64,000 nucleotides of DNA from Melanocharis versteri (Eukaryota > Chordata > Aves > Passeriformes > Melanocharitidae). A program made the position numbers and the translations under genes. The notes beneath the pieces are model-generated. The model saw nothing but the letters and a program-made list of their open reading frames with translations. It did not search any database and was not told where the DNA came from. This document shows positions 1 through 12,600 of the stretch, piece by piece. Each line of letters opens with the position of its first letter. Position 1 is the stretch's first letter. The stretch spans positions 1,202,573-1,266,572 of the forward strand of contig VZTG01008989.1 in the NCBI GenBank assembly GCA_013397845.1. Direction: 5' to 3'.

Positions 1-400
1 CTATATGTGTTTTACTGATTGCACACGAGGAGAAAGCGAGATACCCCCTCCCCCCCGCCCCGGCCCCGTTTCCCTGCGCTACTTGTTTGTTTGGGTTTGC
101 TCCCTGGCTCGCTTCCGACGGGATTTTGCTTGTGGGAAACTAAGAGGGATAAAATTGGTCACTCGTGTGCGTGAGCTGTCGTTGCTCCCAAAGTCGGAAG
201 GGTGAAGGGCTGCTCACCTCCGCCCGGGGGGCAGAACCGCGGGGCCCCCCAGGCAACGACGGGACATCAGGGGTTCGGGGAAAGAAGACTTCCCCCCGCC
301 TTGCCCTCCCTCAGCCCTCGGGTTCCCCCCGGTCCGGGACATAACTTTTCCTGGAACCTCCCGTGGGTGCCCTGAGCTGGGCAGGTCCCATTCCTTCCCC
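1..400. promoter_or_regulatory. GC-rich left edge, possible part of a promoter region shared with DLL1
   Basis: The first 400 bases are GC-rich with frequent CG dinucleotides (about 50-250). In human, FAM120B and DLL1 are arranged head to head with very close starts; if this holds in the bird, DLL1 would lie left of the window, transcribed leftwards. No DLL1 coding sequence is present on the minus strand. Possible splice donors such as TGC|gtgagc at 170/171 exist, but transcripts would be needed to place an exon. Confidence 0.35.
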
Positions 401-1540
401 TGCCACCTGCTCTTGGACGCGTGGTTTCACATGCTCTCCCCTCTTGGGAGCACCTCGGCCTTGCACTTGAAGTACTGGCATCTTTGTCCACCTTTAAATT
501 CAAGGATTCTCAAGATCCTCACCACACCAGAAACGGCAGACCACACTTGAACTAGAAAACCTTCTGAAGGTTTACCACACGAAATATCCCTTGATCCTGA
601 TATTTACCCTGCGCCCCAGCACCCGATTCGCCCTGTCCAGCAAACCCAGTGTAACCCCATGCAGTGCTGAGGTCTGGTTTATCTTGGCGGGAGTATCACA
701 GAGAGGGTGAGTGATAGGACTCAGATCACGTACAGGTGAAAAAAAAAAATGCAATGGCACTCCTCAAAAAAACGTTCTGCATTGCAGCCATGAGATTTCG
801 CTGGACGGCTGGAAAGATCCCCTTCTGCTACCAACTTCAGTAGCAATATTCGCTGCCTCCACCAGTTCTCTTAGGAAAACTCCCTATTTGCCCAGCATTA
901 TTAATCGTCATCTTAAGCCAGAACTCGGAATAGTAGCTGCAAACTACCACTCCAGCACAGGCCGCTCTCTAGAGCCCTGCGACAGCACAGAGCGCTGCTG
1001 TACTGCGCTGCATTTCATGCATGAAGGGTTTTTCTGCTCCCCCCACTTTGCACAGTGTGTGCATCTTGTGCATTGTGTGCTGGCTGCAGCGCAAAACCTG
1101 CTGCTTATAAACTTCAGGGGAGGAGAAGGGGCAGCAGTTTGATTATATGCTTCCAGAGCTTTCCAAGCTACTTCCAATTTGTGCAGTTTTTATTTCTTTC
1201 TGCATCTTTCCACGTTCAGGGTAGGCAGGGGGTGGGAGAAGGTGGGGGCAAAAACTCCTCTGCAGAAGGTGATTATGAGAAAGAGGATGGGTATGGACGG
1301 GGCGGGCCTGAGCTTTTGGAAATGCTCTCCCCTTTTCTGAGAGCATCTGCCCGGAGACGAACAGATGTGGGCACCTGCGGTGACAGGCCACATATGCTCC
1401 ATCCTATTCACAGGCATTCAGACTCCGCTACAATGGTGAGGCTTTGTGCGCTCGGAGTCACCAAATATATTAATCTGCGCTCCCCAGAGCACCGCTCTCT
1501 TTAATTTTTCACCGGCAATAACATCTGATCTAATCTTCCC
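400..1540. other. Non-coding 5' flank or 5' intron
   Basis: Moderate-GC sequence without a recognisable gene. Open frames of about 140 codons occur on the + strand but show no family resemblance and begin at arbitrary positions. A TATA-like CTTATAAAC lies near 1105 with nothing else to support it as a promoter. Confidence 0.5.
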
Positions 1541-1985
1541 ATGGGCTCCCCCGTGTCCCTCTTCCCCCTCCCGGAAAGATGTGAAGTTATTCAGGTCCCC
1601 ACCTGTTGCCGGCGGGGCTGCGAGCGGGTCTCGCTCCCGGCCCGCGGCCAGGGCGTTATCCCGGGATGTGCGGCCAGGGCGTTATCCCGGGATGTGCGGC
1701 CCGGGGAAGACGGGGGTTCCCGTCCGCCGGCAATCGCCGGGCACGGCAAAGCGAACCGACCACCCACCCCCGACCCAAAGGTCGCGCTGCCAAGGGGGGA
1801 CATAAATCTCCCAAGTGCGACTCGGGGGGGTTTAAAGAGGCTTCGGTGCGCGACACTTTCACGTCCCCCGCCCCGTCCCCCCGTGCCGGCCGGGGGTGCT
1901 CGGGGGCACAACGGCNGGGGCTGCGCGCAGCGGCCCCCGCACCTTGCGAGGTCCGTAAAGGCCCCTTCCAAACCAAACTGTGATT
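1541..1985. promoter_or_regulatory. CpG-rich block, candidate FAM120B promoter and first non-coding exon
   Basis: This is the most GC- and CpG-dense part of the window, with many CG dinucleotides, SmaI-like CCCGGG sites and C/G runs. It stands out sharply from the AT-rich sequence that begins near 1985. It lies about 0.6 kb upstream of the acceptor of the first coding exon, so a 5' UTR exon must end somewhere here or further left. A possible donor is GCGAG|gtccgt at 1950/1951, but it is weak and I do not commit to it. One base (1916) is undetermined. No TATA box or other core element is convincing. Confidence 0.6.
1647..1698 (+). repeat. 26-bp tandem duplication inside the CpG island
   Basis: Two identical copies of a 26-bp unit lie directly adjacent (1647-1672 and 1673-1698). 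Each contains the perfect palindrome ATCCCGGGAT. A further GCCC follows the second copy. Confidence 0.9.
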
Positions 1986-2585
1986 AAAGAGGGTGGTATC
2001 CAGAGCTCTGTCTGTAACTGATAGGCTTCGGGAATGCTTTCAAAAGCTGTCTATTCACAATGCTTTGTAACCTCACTTTCTTTCCCTTTTGAATGCCATA
2101 AACATGTATATCTTTTAATAAAAAAAACTATCCTTGTTTTTCTAGTATTGTGTACTTTTCTATACGCTATTAACCTGAAATCTCCCTCACTGGAGATGCT
2201 CAAGGACCGTCCAAATGCAATCCTGTGCCATGTGCTCTAGGATGACCCTGCTGGACGTTGGACCCTGTGGTTCCTTCCAACCTTCCTCACTCAATGATTC
2301 TGTTAATTTTGTTTGGTCACACTTACGGGAATCTTTTAATATTTTTATTTTTCACTGATATAAATCCAGAACTGGAAGTGAAAATTAATGAGTACTTACG
2401 TTCGGTTTGCTGATGGGAAGTAAACTGTTTCAAATTGTTAAAAGCTGGGATATGGCAATGAGCTATCGGCAAAAGCAGAAAAATAACAGTTCTGTTTCCA
2501 AGCAGCTTTTTTTATTATTATTGTAGAATTTCGTTGTTTCTCAATATTGCATTTTAGAACGTTGTTTTTATTTTTCTTCTTTCAG
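1986..2585 (+). other. FAM120B: Intron before the first coding exon
   Basis: AT-rich sequence between the CpG island and the acceptor TTTCAG at 2585. It has a T-rich tract directly before the acceptor and a CR1 fragment at 2181-2304. No coding signal. Confidence 0.6.
2181..2304 (+). mobile_element. CR1 LINE 3' end fragment
   Basis: The sequence runs from CACTGGAGATGCTCAAGGAC through GGTTCCTTCCAACC to a degraded ATGATTCTGTT tail. This is the typical order of the CR1 3' end in birds. It is diverged and 5' truncated and lies about 0.3 kb upstream of the first coding exon. Confidence 0.85.
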
Positions 2586-2611
2586 ACTGCTGTGAGTTTC
2601 GGAGATCAGCC

Positions 2612-3631
2612 ATGGGTGTTAGAGGCTTGCAGGGATTTGTGGCAAGAGTTTGCCCTGATGCGTGCCAAACGGTAGATCTGAAAGAAATGGCAGAAAAGCA
2701 TCGCACTGATCATCCTGATTCCCCACCTGTTATCGTGGTAGATGCCATGAGTTGCGTTAGGCGCTGGTACACACCAGAATCCTGGGTGTGCGGTGGCCAG
2801 TGGCGAGAGTACCTTGCCATTTTAGAGGATTTTATCAATGCTTTTATGGCAGCTGGTATCAAGTTGGTGTTTTACTTCGACGGGGTGGTAGAAGAGAAAA
2901 AGAGAGAGGAGTGGATCAAACGGAGGATGAAGAATACGGAGGAAATAGCCAGATTATTTCGGTTTATCAAGACTCACAGGAAACAGCCAGGGAGAGAAAT
3001 GTTTGTTCTTCCTTCAGCTCTGCCTACTTTTACACGTTATGCCCTGAAATCACTTGGTCAAAAAACAGTCTGCACGTTGCAAGAGGCAGACTTTGAGGTG
3101 GCTGCGTATGGTTTGCAGCACAACTGTATGGGAATTCTGGGGCAAGATAGTGACTACCTCATCTATGATACATGTCCCTATTTTTCCATTGAGAACCTCC
3201 ATTTGGACAGACTGGTCACTGTTAGGTACTCCCGAGAGGTTCTTTGCCGTGTGCTGGGTATCAGTTTGACACACCTTCCTCTCTTTGCGTGCTTGCTTGG
3301 CAATGATATTGTTCCAGAAAGCGTGTTGGAAGGCTTTTGGCACAAATGTTTAACCACCAGTCCCCGCAGGAATAACAGCTACAACAGAAGAACAAACATA
3401 TTGCTGTCTGTAGCAAATTACATCTCAAAAATTCCGTGCTCATACAGCAGCCTGAAACACTTGGAAGAGATTCTACCTCTGGGATCAGACAAGACATTGC
3501 TTTACAGAGGTGTGAGCTCCTATCTTTTGCCTGGGCAGCAGTCTCCATGGATTCCTCCCAATGTAACAAATTGTCAAATGTTACCCCTTCAACAATCATC
3601 AGCTCTCTGTCAAGATAAAGAAATCTTTCAG
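2612..3631 (+). CDS. FAM120B: FAM120B coding exon 1 (residues 1-340, XPG/PIN-like domain)
   Basis: The exon itself starts at 2586 after a TTTCAG acceptor, so 2586-2611 is 5' UTR; the donor is CAG|gtaact at 3631/3632, phase 0. It encodes the entire nuclease-fold domain: XPG-N-like start, VVDAM with D44, FYFDG with D90, QEADFE with E158/D160/E162, GQDSD with D179 and D181, and LLGND with D232. These align with the acidic metal-binding positions of FEN1-type enzymes. Residues about 250-340 are a less ordered, Ser/Gln-rich linker. If the donor is not used, the frame runs on for eight codons to a TGA at 3656-3658. Confidence 0.95.
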
Positions 3632-6600
3632 GTAACTTGTTTTTTTAAAGCTGAATGATCACTTTATTACCTACTTAGTGGAAGTCAGTAATGAGTATAT
3701 CAATCCCATTGATTTAAATTTGCTTGTGCAAAAATCTTTTGTCTATTAGGCAGAGCCCCAGTTAGAACTATTGCATGCATTAATATGAGCATAGATGCAC
3801 ATTTAATAAAAAGTGGTTCCTCTCTTTTTGAAGTGTCAAGTAGGTCAAATAATGGGGAGCAGCTGCTCCTCCTGTACAGGCCAGGAGCTGGGCACAGAAA
3901 TGTACTTCCCATGTATTATATGATTTCCCATGTTTATATGATTTGTGTATTGGCTTGCTTTTTACTTTGAGAACCCACAGGTGAGCCATAAGCTGGTCAG
4001 TGGTCTGCTTGGCTGTGCCTCGCACATGCAGTTGAGGTATCAAAGGTAGCTGTGCTAAGAACGCAGAAGTTGAAATTGCGCATGTGGTGGAGACATAGAA
4101 ACTCCTACGGAATCATGTCATAGAGTTGTAGAATGGTTGGGGGTGGAAGGGACCTTAAAGATCGCCTAGTTCCAAACCCCTGCCCTGAGCAGGGAGACTT
4201 CCACTAGACCAGGTTGCTGAGGGCCCCATCCAACCTGGCCTTAAATACTTCCAGGGATGATCCAACTCTTCCCTGGGCAACCTGGGCCAGTGCCTCACCA
4301 CCTTCACAGCAAACGGCTTCTTTCTGATGTATAATCTAAACCTACCCTCTGTCAGTTTAAAGCCATTTCCTCTCATACTATCACTACACACCCTTGTGAA
4401 AAGTCCCTCTCCAGCTCTTTTGTAGCCCCCTTTAGGTATTTGAAGGCTGCTGTAAGATGTCTCCAGAGCCTTCTCTTCCCCAGTTATACAATCCCAGCTC
4501 TCTCAGCCTGTCTCCATAGGAAAGGTTCTCCAGCCCTCTGATCCTCTTTGCAGCCCTCCTGTGGACTCACTCTAAGAGGTTCGAAGTCCCTCCTGTGCTG
4601 GGGACCCCAGAGCTGGACACAGCACTCCAGGTAGGGTCTCACCAGAGCAGAGCAGACAGGGAGAATCCCCTCCCTTGCCCTGCTGGTCATGCTGCTTTGG
4701 ATGCAGCTCAGCGTTCAGTTGGCTTTCAGGGCTATGAGCGCACATTGCTGGCTCAGGTCAAGCTGCTTATTCAGCAACGCCCTAAAGCCCTTCTTAGAGC
4801 TGCTCTCAATCCATTCTCCATCCAGCCTGTATTCGTGCTCGGGATTGCCCTGACCCAAGCATGAGATCTTGTACTCGGCCCTGTTGAAATTGATGAAGTT
4901 TGCACAGGCCCACCTCTCAAACCTGTCCAGATTCCTCTGGATGGATCCCTTCCTTCTTGCACGTCGATGGCACCACACGGCCTGGTGTCACCAGCAGACT
5001 TGCTGAGGGAGCACTCGATCCCACTGTCCGTGTTGCTGACAAAGATGTTAAACAGTGCTGGTCCCAGTACCGACCCCTGAGGACACCGCTTGTCGCTGGT
5101 CTCCCCTTGCACATTGATCCATTGGCCACAACTCTTTCAGTGCCACTGTCCAACCAGTCCCTCATCCACCGAGAGGTCCGCCTGTCAAATCCATGCCTCT
5201 CCACTTCAGGAACAAGGATGTTGTGCAGGACAGTGTCAGATGCAGTAAGTCTGTATTTTGTGATTTTTGGTTCAGTTTAAGTTACCCTTATTTTCATTGT
5301 CCCTGAATGACCCAAAAGCACTTTAATGGGTTTATTGATTCCCAAAGGGCAGATCTGTAGTAGCAAGTTTTAGTTATGTCTTCTCACATGGGCAGGGATG
5401 CACTGGTGTCGGGGTGAGATATGGTATGCCAGATTGAGTCACTGTGGGAAATTGGATATATTAGCTTAGGGTGGCCTACCTGGCTAATAGAAAATGGGCT
5501 ACCTTGCATCAGAGTTCATGGAATAGTAGTAAGTCTAGAGTACAGTTCTGTAAATTCGTGGCAATTAAGATAACATACTGAGATTTTTAAAAAAATCTAT
5601 ACAAGGAAGTGTATTTTAGACCCTATATTAGCCATCTGTTGCTCCCTATTTTATTAGGTCCTTATAGACTTCAAACACAGAACCTTCTTTTCTTTCTCTT
5701 GCTTATCTTGAGTATTTTCTTTAAAACTATTTTTGTTTCCTCATATTACTCTAAAGTAATCATATAGTTTGCATTTTCCTTTCTAAAAAGACTATAAAAT
5801 ATTTTATAACTACATTGTAACTAATGCAATGCTCATTTCAGCTAAACTGTAGATATATTTGGGCTTTTATATTAACCACACATAGATACAATACATATCA
5901 CTTTTGACTGTTGCAGTTAAATCGAAGATATTTTAAAAAATCAGCAGCCATACATCATAATAAGGTGTTGAAAAATACTCTTTCTGCTTGAAGTGCAAGG
6001 AAAAAATAGCCAGAATGCAATTATCTAGGTTGGATTATGGCCAGGACAATAGTGGCAATATCCTTATTCCTTAAGAGAATGTACCATGTGGTGTTTATGA
6101 CAAGTGGTCATTATTTCTTCGCTTGGTCTTTAATTTGAAGGGTTGAAGTTCTGAAGCATCATGCTGAGCTACTGCTCTAATAAAATAATAATGTTTAGAA
6201 ACTCCATTGGATAATGCCTCACTGTTGCTGCATGAATCCTACATGAAGCCAGTCCCTGGGCCAAGCAAATTACAGTCAAAGTGTTAGACATGTTAACGTC
6301 TCTTTTGTTTTTGTTACAAGTGTTCAAATATTTGTATATGTAGTGCGTGTGCTTTGCTTCATATTTTGAAAGCCATATGTAGTTCTGCTTACCTTGCACA
6401 TTGTCTGAACTGCACGCAAATGACACACAAAGCTCAATTCCAGCCACAAGGGCATAGCCTCATGTTGCTGTTTCTCTCAGAAGAGCATAACTTTCTAGCT
6501 GATTGTAGGTGTGAATCAGAAATATTTTTCAAGATACAGACATTGAATACAGCAATACTTTTGAAATCAGCTTGTAGTTTTTTCAGTACATAAGGATGTG

Positions 6601-9600
6601 TAGATTATTGGCAAATTAGCAATAAGCTAGTGTTGGTGATGATCTCATATCTGTGACTGGTTTCTGTGAAATAGTTCAGTGCTTCGTTCAAATCATGCTT
6701 GGGAATACTAGATGCTCTGTTTTTATTTTATACAAAGTATGCTTGGGGGATTACAGAGTTTACATATATTAGGAATACTGAATTATTTCTTGCAGGGAAA
6801 CCATTAATTTATTGTATAAGTGCTCTGTTGATTGGCACTGTACACAGAAAGTATGACATTTTAGTAGAATTAGTTTTGATCAGTAATGACCTAGTGCCTG
6901 ACTGCAGCTTTGACCTGCTGAGTTCCCAGATGTGCAGATACTAGAATTCTGCAGAAATAGTGAATTTGGTTCTGGCCAGTGCTCCGGTACCTCACAGTGA
7001 GAGAATCTGTGATAGCTGCAGGGATGGCACAACCCAGATAGTACAGATAGCATGACACATGCAGGGAATGCAGAGCAGAGAAACGTCAGTGCCTGCTCAC
7101 CATATGGCACGGGTCCTGGAGAGTTTATTAGTGGCACCCCATGGAAATAATTGGCTCTGCTCAGCTGTTAGAACACTCCCACAGTTTTGGTCTGGGGTTG
7201 TGAAGTAGAAAGTCTGTCTCTGCACTTGGCCAGTCCAGATTGCCAGTGTTACTGGTTGGAATTCTGCGCTGCCTGAGAGCATCTTTGCTGCTTTCTCACC
7301 TAGGCTGTTCCAGACCAGCAGACCCTGCTGGTACTGAGGCTGCTTGTACCCAGCTGCTGCAGCCAGATCTATCTGCCTCCAGTGCGTGGTTAATGTGCAG
7401 CCTGGGTGATGCTGTTAATTCTGCTTTTCAGCAGCATGCCTGCAGACCTGGTTTTCCTCACTGGCGCAGATTGCATTTCTTTTCACGGTGAAGAGCTATT
7501 GCAAAGTAAAAGTGTGGTGAAGTTAAGTATTCCAATTTTGCCAGAATATAAACAACACCAAGTCAGATCAGGAAAGAAATACAGCTGTCTTATATAGTTC
7601 ATCTTGCAATAAAAGTATAAGTTTGCACCTTGTCATGCCTTCACTCGCTGTTCAAAGAGAGAAGATACATTTTCAGGTGACAGAAGGAGGGCAGCTATGT
7701 TGGAATTCAGAATTAATTTTAAGAATAATTACTCTCTAGAAAACTGTCATTCAAGCTCCCAATTTTTAAGAATTAAAGGAGGGGCTAAGAAAGGCAATGA
7801 TGCCTTTCCTAGGGATTCCTGTCCACAAAAAGATGGATGTCTGAAAATATCCTATAGTGGTGTTATTTGAAAATGCCCTTGTTCCCTCCCTGGCTATTCC
7901 CTCCATTTCTACTGATAGAGAAATATCTATTTCCTCAAACAGTGAATACATTTTGTTACTTTTTGATTCTTCTTGATTTTGGAGATAATGCCTTCTTCCT
8001 TCTTTGAACAAACAGTTAGCTAAAGAACAGCATATCCAATCTGAAAATTATTCAGTCTTCAATATCCTGAGTAATGGAGAGATTGAGTGCAGCAACTCCT
8101 TGGAAGATGACTATGATAAAGAGATTCCTGGACAGGCACTAATCTACCGCCCTGCTCGTCAGCATATTTATTCTATCTTGTTGGAATCTGGAAAAGGTAA
8201 GGATTCGACTACTTACACCATTATTCAAGTATACTTTCTGTTTTGAAATATGAAATCTTGACTTCATTGCTTCAGTGGCTACATCAGCATTTAGAATAGA
8301 AAATGCATTTAGGATAAAAACTCTGAGCAGCTGAAATGTACTTCTTATGGACGTAAGAGAAAATGTGAGAGTGAAATTGTCGGGCTTTTTATGCATGCTG
8401 TTCCATTTCAGTGCTTTTAAAGTGATTTTTAAAAATCGGAGGTTTTTTCCTTGCTAAATGGGAAGTTGTGAAAGTTGTTAATGATCAAAAGATGGAGCAA
8501 AACAATGATCTTTCAGGGATTTTTGAAAGTTTGAGAGTATGTGAAACCTAATGTTGCTTGGATAAGTGTGGCTCTGGCTGAATTAGTGAGTTGTAATACA
8601 GTCTTACAGAACAATAATGCACTGTTAAAGTTTTACCTTCTGTTGATTTTAAGTCTGCAATTTTCAGATCAGTCAAATAAAGTTGGTGTAATAATACTAA
8701 TGCAAGTAGGCATGCCAGCGATTATTAGTTCTTTCATCCAAGTGCTAGAAAATATGATTTCCTTATCCAGTGGTATAAACAGATTTGGTAGCAGGTACTT
8801 ATATCTGTGCTTGCATTCATCTCCTTGAAGACAGAGAGTTCTTTATTCACATCCTTGGACCAATTTCATGTTCTTCAGACTTTCATTAGTCAAGTGTTAC
8901 CTTTACAGTGTCTTTCAGGCAGTGAGTTGAAAATTAAAAGCGTACTGAACTTTTATTCTTTTGAATGTGTTGATTTCGCCGTGGTAATCGCTTTACATTT
9001 TATTGATGAAAGTGCACCGCCATCAAACCTAATATTCAAACTATTTGCTTAGAAAGGCACAAAAAGGTAATTAAGTAAATGACTTCCTTCAGCAGCCAGA
9101 GGTTGAAGTTGTGCCATAATAGGAAAAACTGAATCAGAGTTTACATAGCAATTTGGAGAGAATAACAAAAATCTCAGCAGTAATCATGCACATCTGTCAT
9201 TTTTCATTTTTTGGTGTACTGCCTCTAAATTTTGTAGATAATTATAACTTGGTTGGGTTTTACTTATTCATCTAAGCAGCAGGATATTCATTGGTGTTTT
9301 CAGAAACACCCAGACCAAAATTCCTAATTAACAATTGTTGCTGCAAGATGGCAGGGTAGTAGGCAGGTTTGCATTTGTGTTACAGTAGTTTTAGTACTCA
9401 AAGAAGATTAGAATTGAAATACAGAAATGTTTATTTAGAGTCATATTGAAAATGGAATTTTAATGTGAAAGTTATCGTCTTTTAAGAGAGTGATTTTAGA
9501 ATAAAACCACAGATAGCGTGTGTTATTTATTCTCAGTTCAGGCTTCCGATTCCAGAGATCATTTTTCTAAAGTAAATCATAGTAGACCCTCAATCCTTAA

Positions 9601-12600
9601 CCCTTCCAGAAAGGTAGGTAGATTGTGTCTGCATGGGTGCCTCTATTAAATCTGCATTTTCAGTGCATGTATCTAACTTTAACTGCTTTAACCATGTCAC
9701 TTCCTAGTAGTTCATAAGTTTTTTTTTTATTCCAGTGTGTAGTTGCTTCTAAATCTAGAGTGTACATCATTAGTCACAGTCTGTATTGGAATGCATAAGT
9801 ATGTGTAAGCATTATTTTTTTATGGATTCACTGCTAGACCAACAAAGAAGTTTTGCTCTTTATAAAGTAAGTAGAATCCTTTGCCAGTTTCCCTCAGATG
9901 AGGTCAAGTTGACTTGTTTTTATAATTTGATATGGGATAGGATGGGAAGAAGTAGTCTATACTGTATGTAGGTTGTAGTATAATGTAGAATCACTTTGGA
10001 TTGCCATTAAAAAGAGCTTCCTGGAACAAGACAACCGATTAAATTAGTCCATGTGGAGTCTGCCACCATTATACAACTGCTGATGTTACACATTTGAAGC
10101 TAACTCAACTAACTCTACACAATGTTCCAGCTTGCAGTGGTTATGTACATGTTAGTGATCCTCTTTTTTACTTCTTAATATCATCAATTAAAATATGGTG
10201 GAAACTGACCTCTTTGCAGTTTGCAGATCTGCTTATTTATTGTTAATTGGCAAGGCAGCCAACATTTAGTAAAAGCAGTGGTTATAGTTTTAGTAAGAAC
10301 AGGTTAAAGCTAATGTAAACTGTTTCCCCTACTCTGAAACAAGAGACTGTTAGTTTTGAATGTCTAGGTTGAGATTTCCAAGGGTGCCTAAGAGACCCAC
10401 AAATCCATAGAAGCAGGATGTCATATTCTTTGAAACCATCGGCCCATACCATGCTACTTTGCCTGAAGCTGTAGTGGGATAACTGTTTCTTTTGCTATCA
10501 GTGCCACTTTAAATAATTCTCTTGCACAGCCACTCATTTCAGTCCCTGTGCATCGTCTCAGTTGTGCTGGTGCAGCTGTTTGTGCAGCTGTGTGGTGGCC
10601 TAGTTTGAGAAACTGAAAATAGCCTCTGTCTCTCTTCCCTGCCCTTCTTGTAGCCAGGTAACTAACCTGGTTCTGTTTCCCTGTCTGGCTTTTTGTAGCC
10701 ACAAACAGCTGTGGTGAAACATCCCAAGGGAATGGCAGGGAGTGCAATGAGCAAATCAGTGCCTGCCTATAAAAGATAGCAGTGCTGCTGGAAGAATTGC
10801 ATATATAACATTGCCTTTGGTATCGTTTGATGTATGGTAAGCATGTGTGTACCTTTACTCATGGAAATGTTGGAGAATCACAGCCTTATTTTTGACCCTA
10901 CAGAAATAAATAGGGGCTGATGGTGGTTCTGATAACATGGCATTTGTTGCCTGTGTATTTTAAAAGTACATTTATAAATAATTGAGCCATTTCTGATCAA
11001 TATGTGAAATATTGCATACAGTGATAAAAATTGTCAATGCTTTAGCATCTTTCTGAGAAAAAGTACTTTTGGAAAAATTCAAGTAGGAGGGGAAAATAAC
11101 AGTAAATGATACACCCTGATAGGCCAGCCAAGCTCTTTCTAATGTGTGCAAAGAGTTCCGAACAAAGCCAGCAGGTTTTGGCACTAGCGCAGTCCATGGA
11201 ATACCTGCACCTGCGTGGCCATTGCCAATTAGCAGGTTATGTAATGTAGCCTGAGCCCATGGCCAGCTCCTCGAAGTCCTGGCATCACTCCCAGTTCTAA
11301 CATTAGCAGGCCAGACTGATCCTTGCTTTGACACTGTCAAAAACAGTCCATTAGCAGAATTTTTTGCCAGTTATCACCAGTGACCGCTCAGGAGAGTTGG
11401 CATTGTTGCAGGTGTAGAGGAACACACGTAACAACGTTTTCCAGCTGTCTCGTGTTTTGCACATAGTTGAAGCTTTCCTTAGGCTGCCGAAGCAGGGCTT
11501 TCACAGGTCATTCAGAATCTATTTAAACAAAGGAACTGCTATTTTTTTTCATTTCATTGCTGATATTCTTATATGCATTGTGGGGAAAAAAGTTTGAAAA
11601 ATTAGTGGGGTTTTTTTCCCCAAGACATTTCCATGCAGAAGGGGTTGACATTTAGTAATCATATCTCCATTTTGTTCTTGGTATGTTAATGTGCTGTCAT
11701 TTTGCAGGACCTCGCTTTCAGCTGTATTTATTTGGTTGTTTATGTGAGCAGTAATACACATTTGTTACTAATGGAGTATAGTAACGTAGCACTTAGCTGA
11801 TGGGGTGCTATGTCCTGTGCCTACATTCACAAGCATTGAAAGAATGAAACTGTAGACTTCCTATCGACTTCTCTTTTTACTGTGCATGTGTTCAGTGGTT
11901 GATGTAAAAAATAATCTCTCACTGGTATTTAGAATCAAGACACACTTTGATAAGTTTTTTTGTGAGTTGTGGAACTCATGAAGAGCAATGTTTCCCACCA
12001 GCTTCCCCTCAGCAAAGCTTTTCTATTTCCATGCTTCTTTCTACCATCTTAACTTCTCCTCATGTCCTTGACAGCTCCCTCCTGCAACATACGGCGTTCC
12101 AGAGCATGTTCCCTATTGCCTCCTTCCCTTTCCAAATCCCTTCTACCTTTTTTCTCAGTTCTAGCTCTTCTACAGCTATTTGTGTATTGGTTTGCCATTC
12201 AGTCTGTTTGGATACAACAGGTAAGTTGACTTTCCTGCCTTTCTTTCAGTTGCTGCCCTAATAGGATCCCTCTGTCAGCTGAGTCTCCAGTTTCACAAAA
12301 TGTTTTGGACTTTAATCCATTTGAAATCACTTCTCCTTTGTCAGATCTAGTTGAAACAGAGCAGTGCATCCATGAATTAATTATAAGACAGATGTCCTAA
12401 TTGTATTAGGTTTGCTTCCTTAAGAAACCAGGCTAAAATTTAGGAGTCTGAGTGAGCTGAATAAATTGAATAAAGCAGAGTAATCTACACACTAAATCTT
12501 AAAACCGAATGCTAAAACATCAGAATGTTTCTGAAAGTGACTTTGGGGTATTTAAATGGAGAGTTTTCTTCATGAAATAGCATTATCATAGACAATGATT

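Noticed and set aside
1055..1987. Several 100-150-codon frames on both strands in the 5' region
   Set aside because: Overlapping frames on both strands in CpG-rich sequence with few stop codons, Pro/Arg/Gly-rich translations and an undetermined base at 1916; no family match.
1..2585. Search for DLL1 first exon on the minus strand
   Set aside because: No signal peptide or DSL-ligand N-terminus seen, so DLL1 is only inferred to lie outside the window.
4155..5204. Minus-strand frames with reverse transcriptase similarity
   Set aside because: Not a host gene; they are fragments of one degenerate CR1 copy with several frame breaks.
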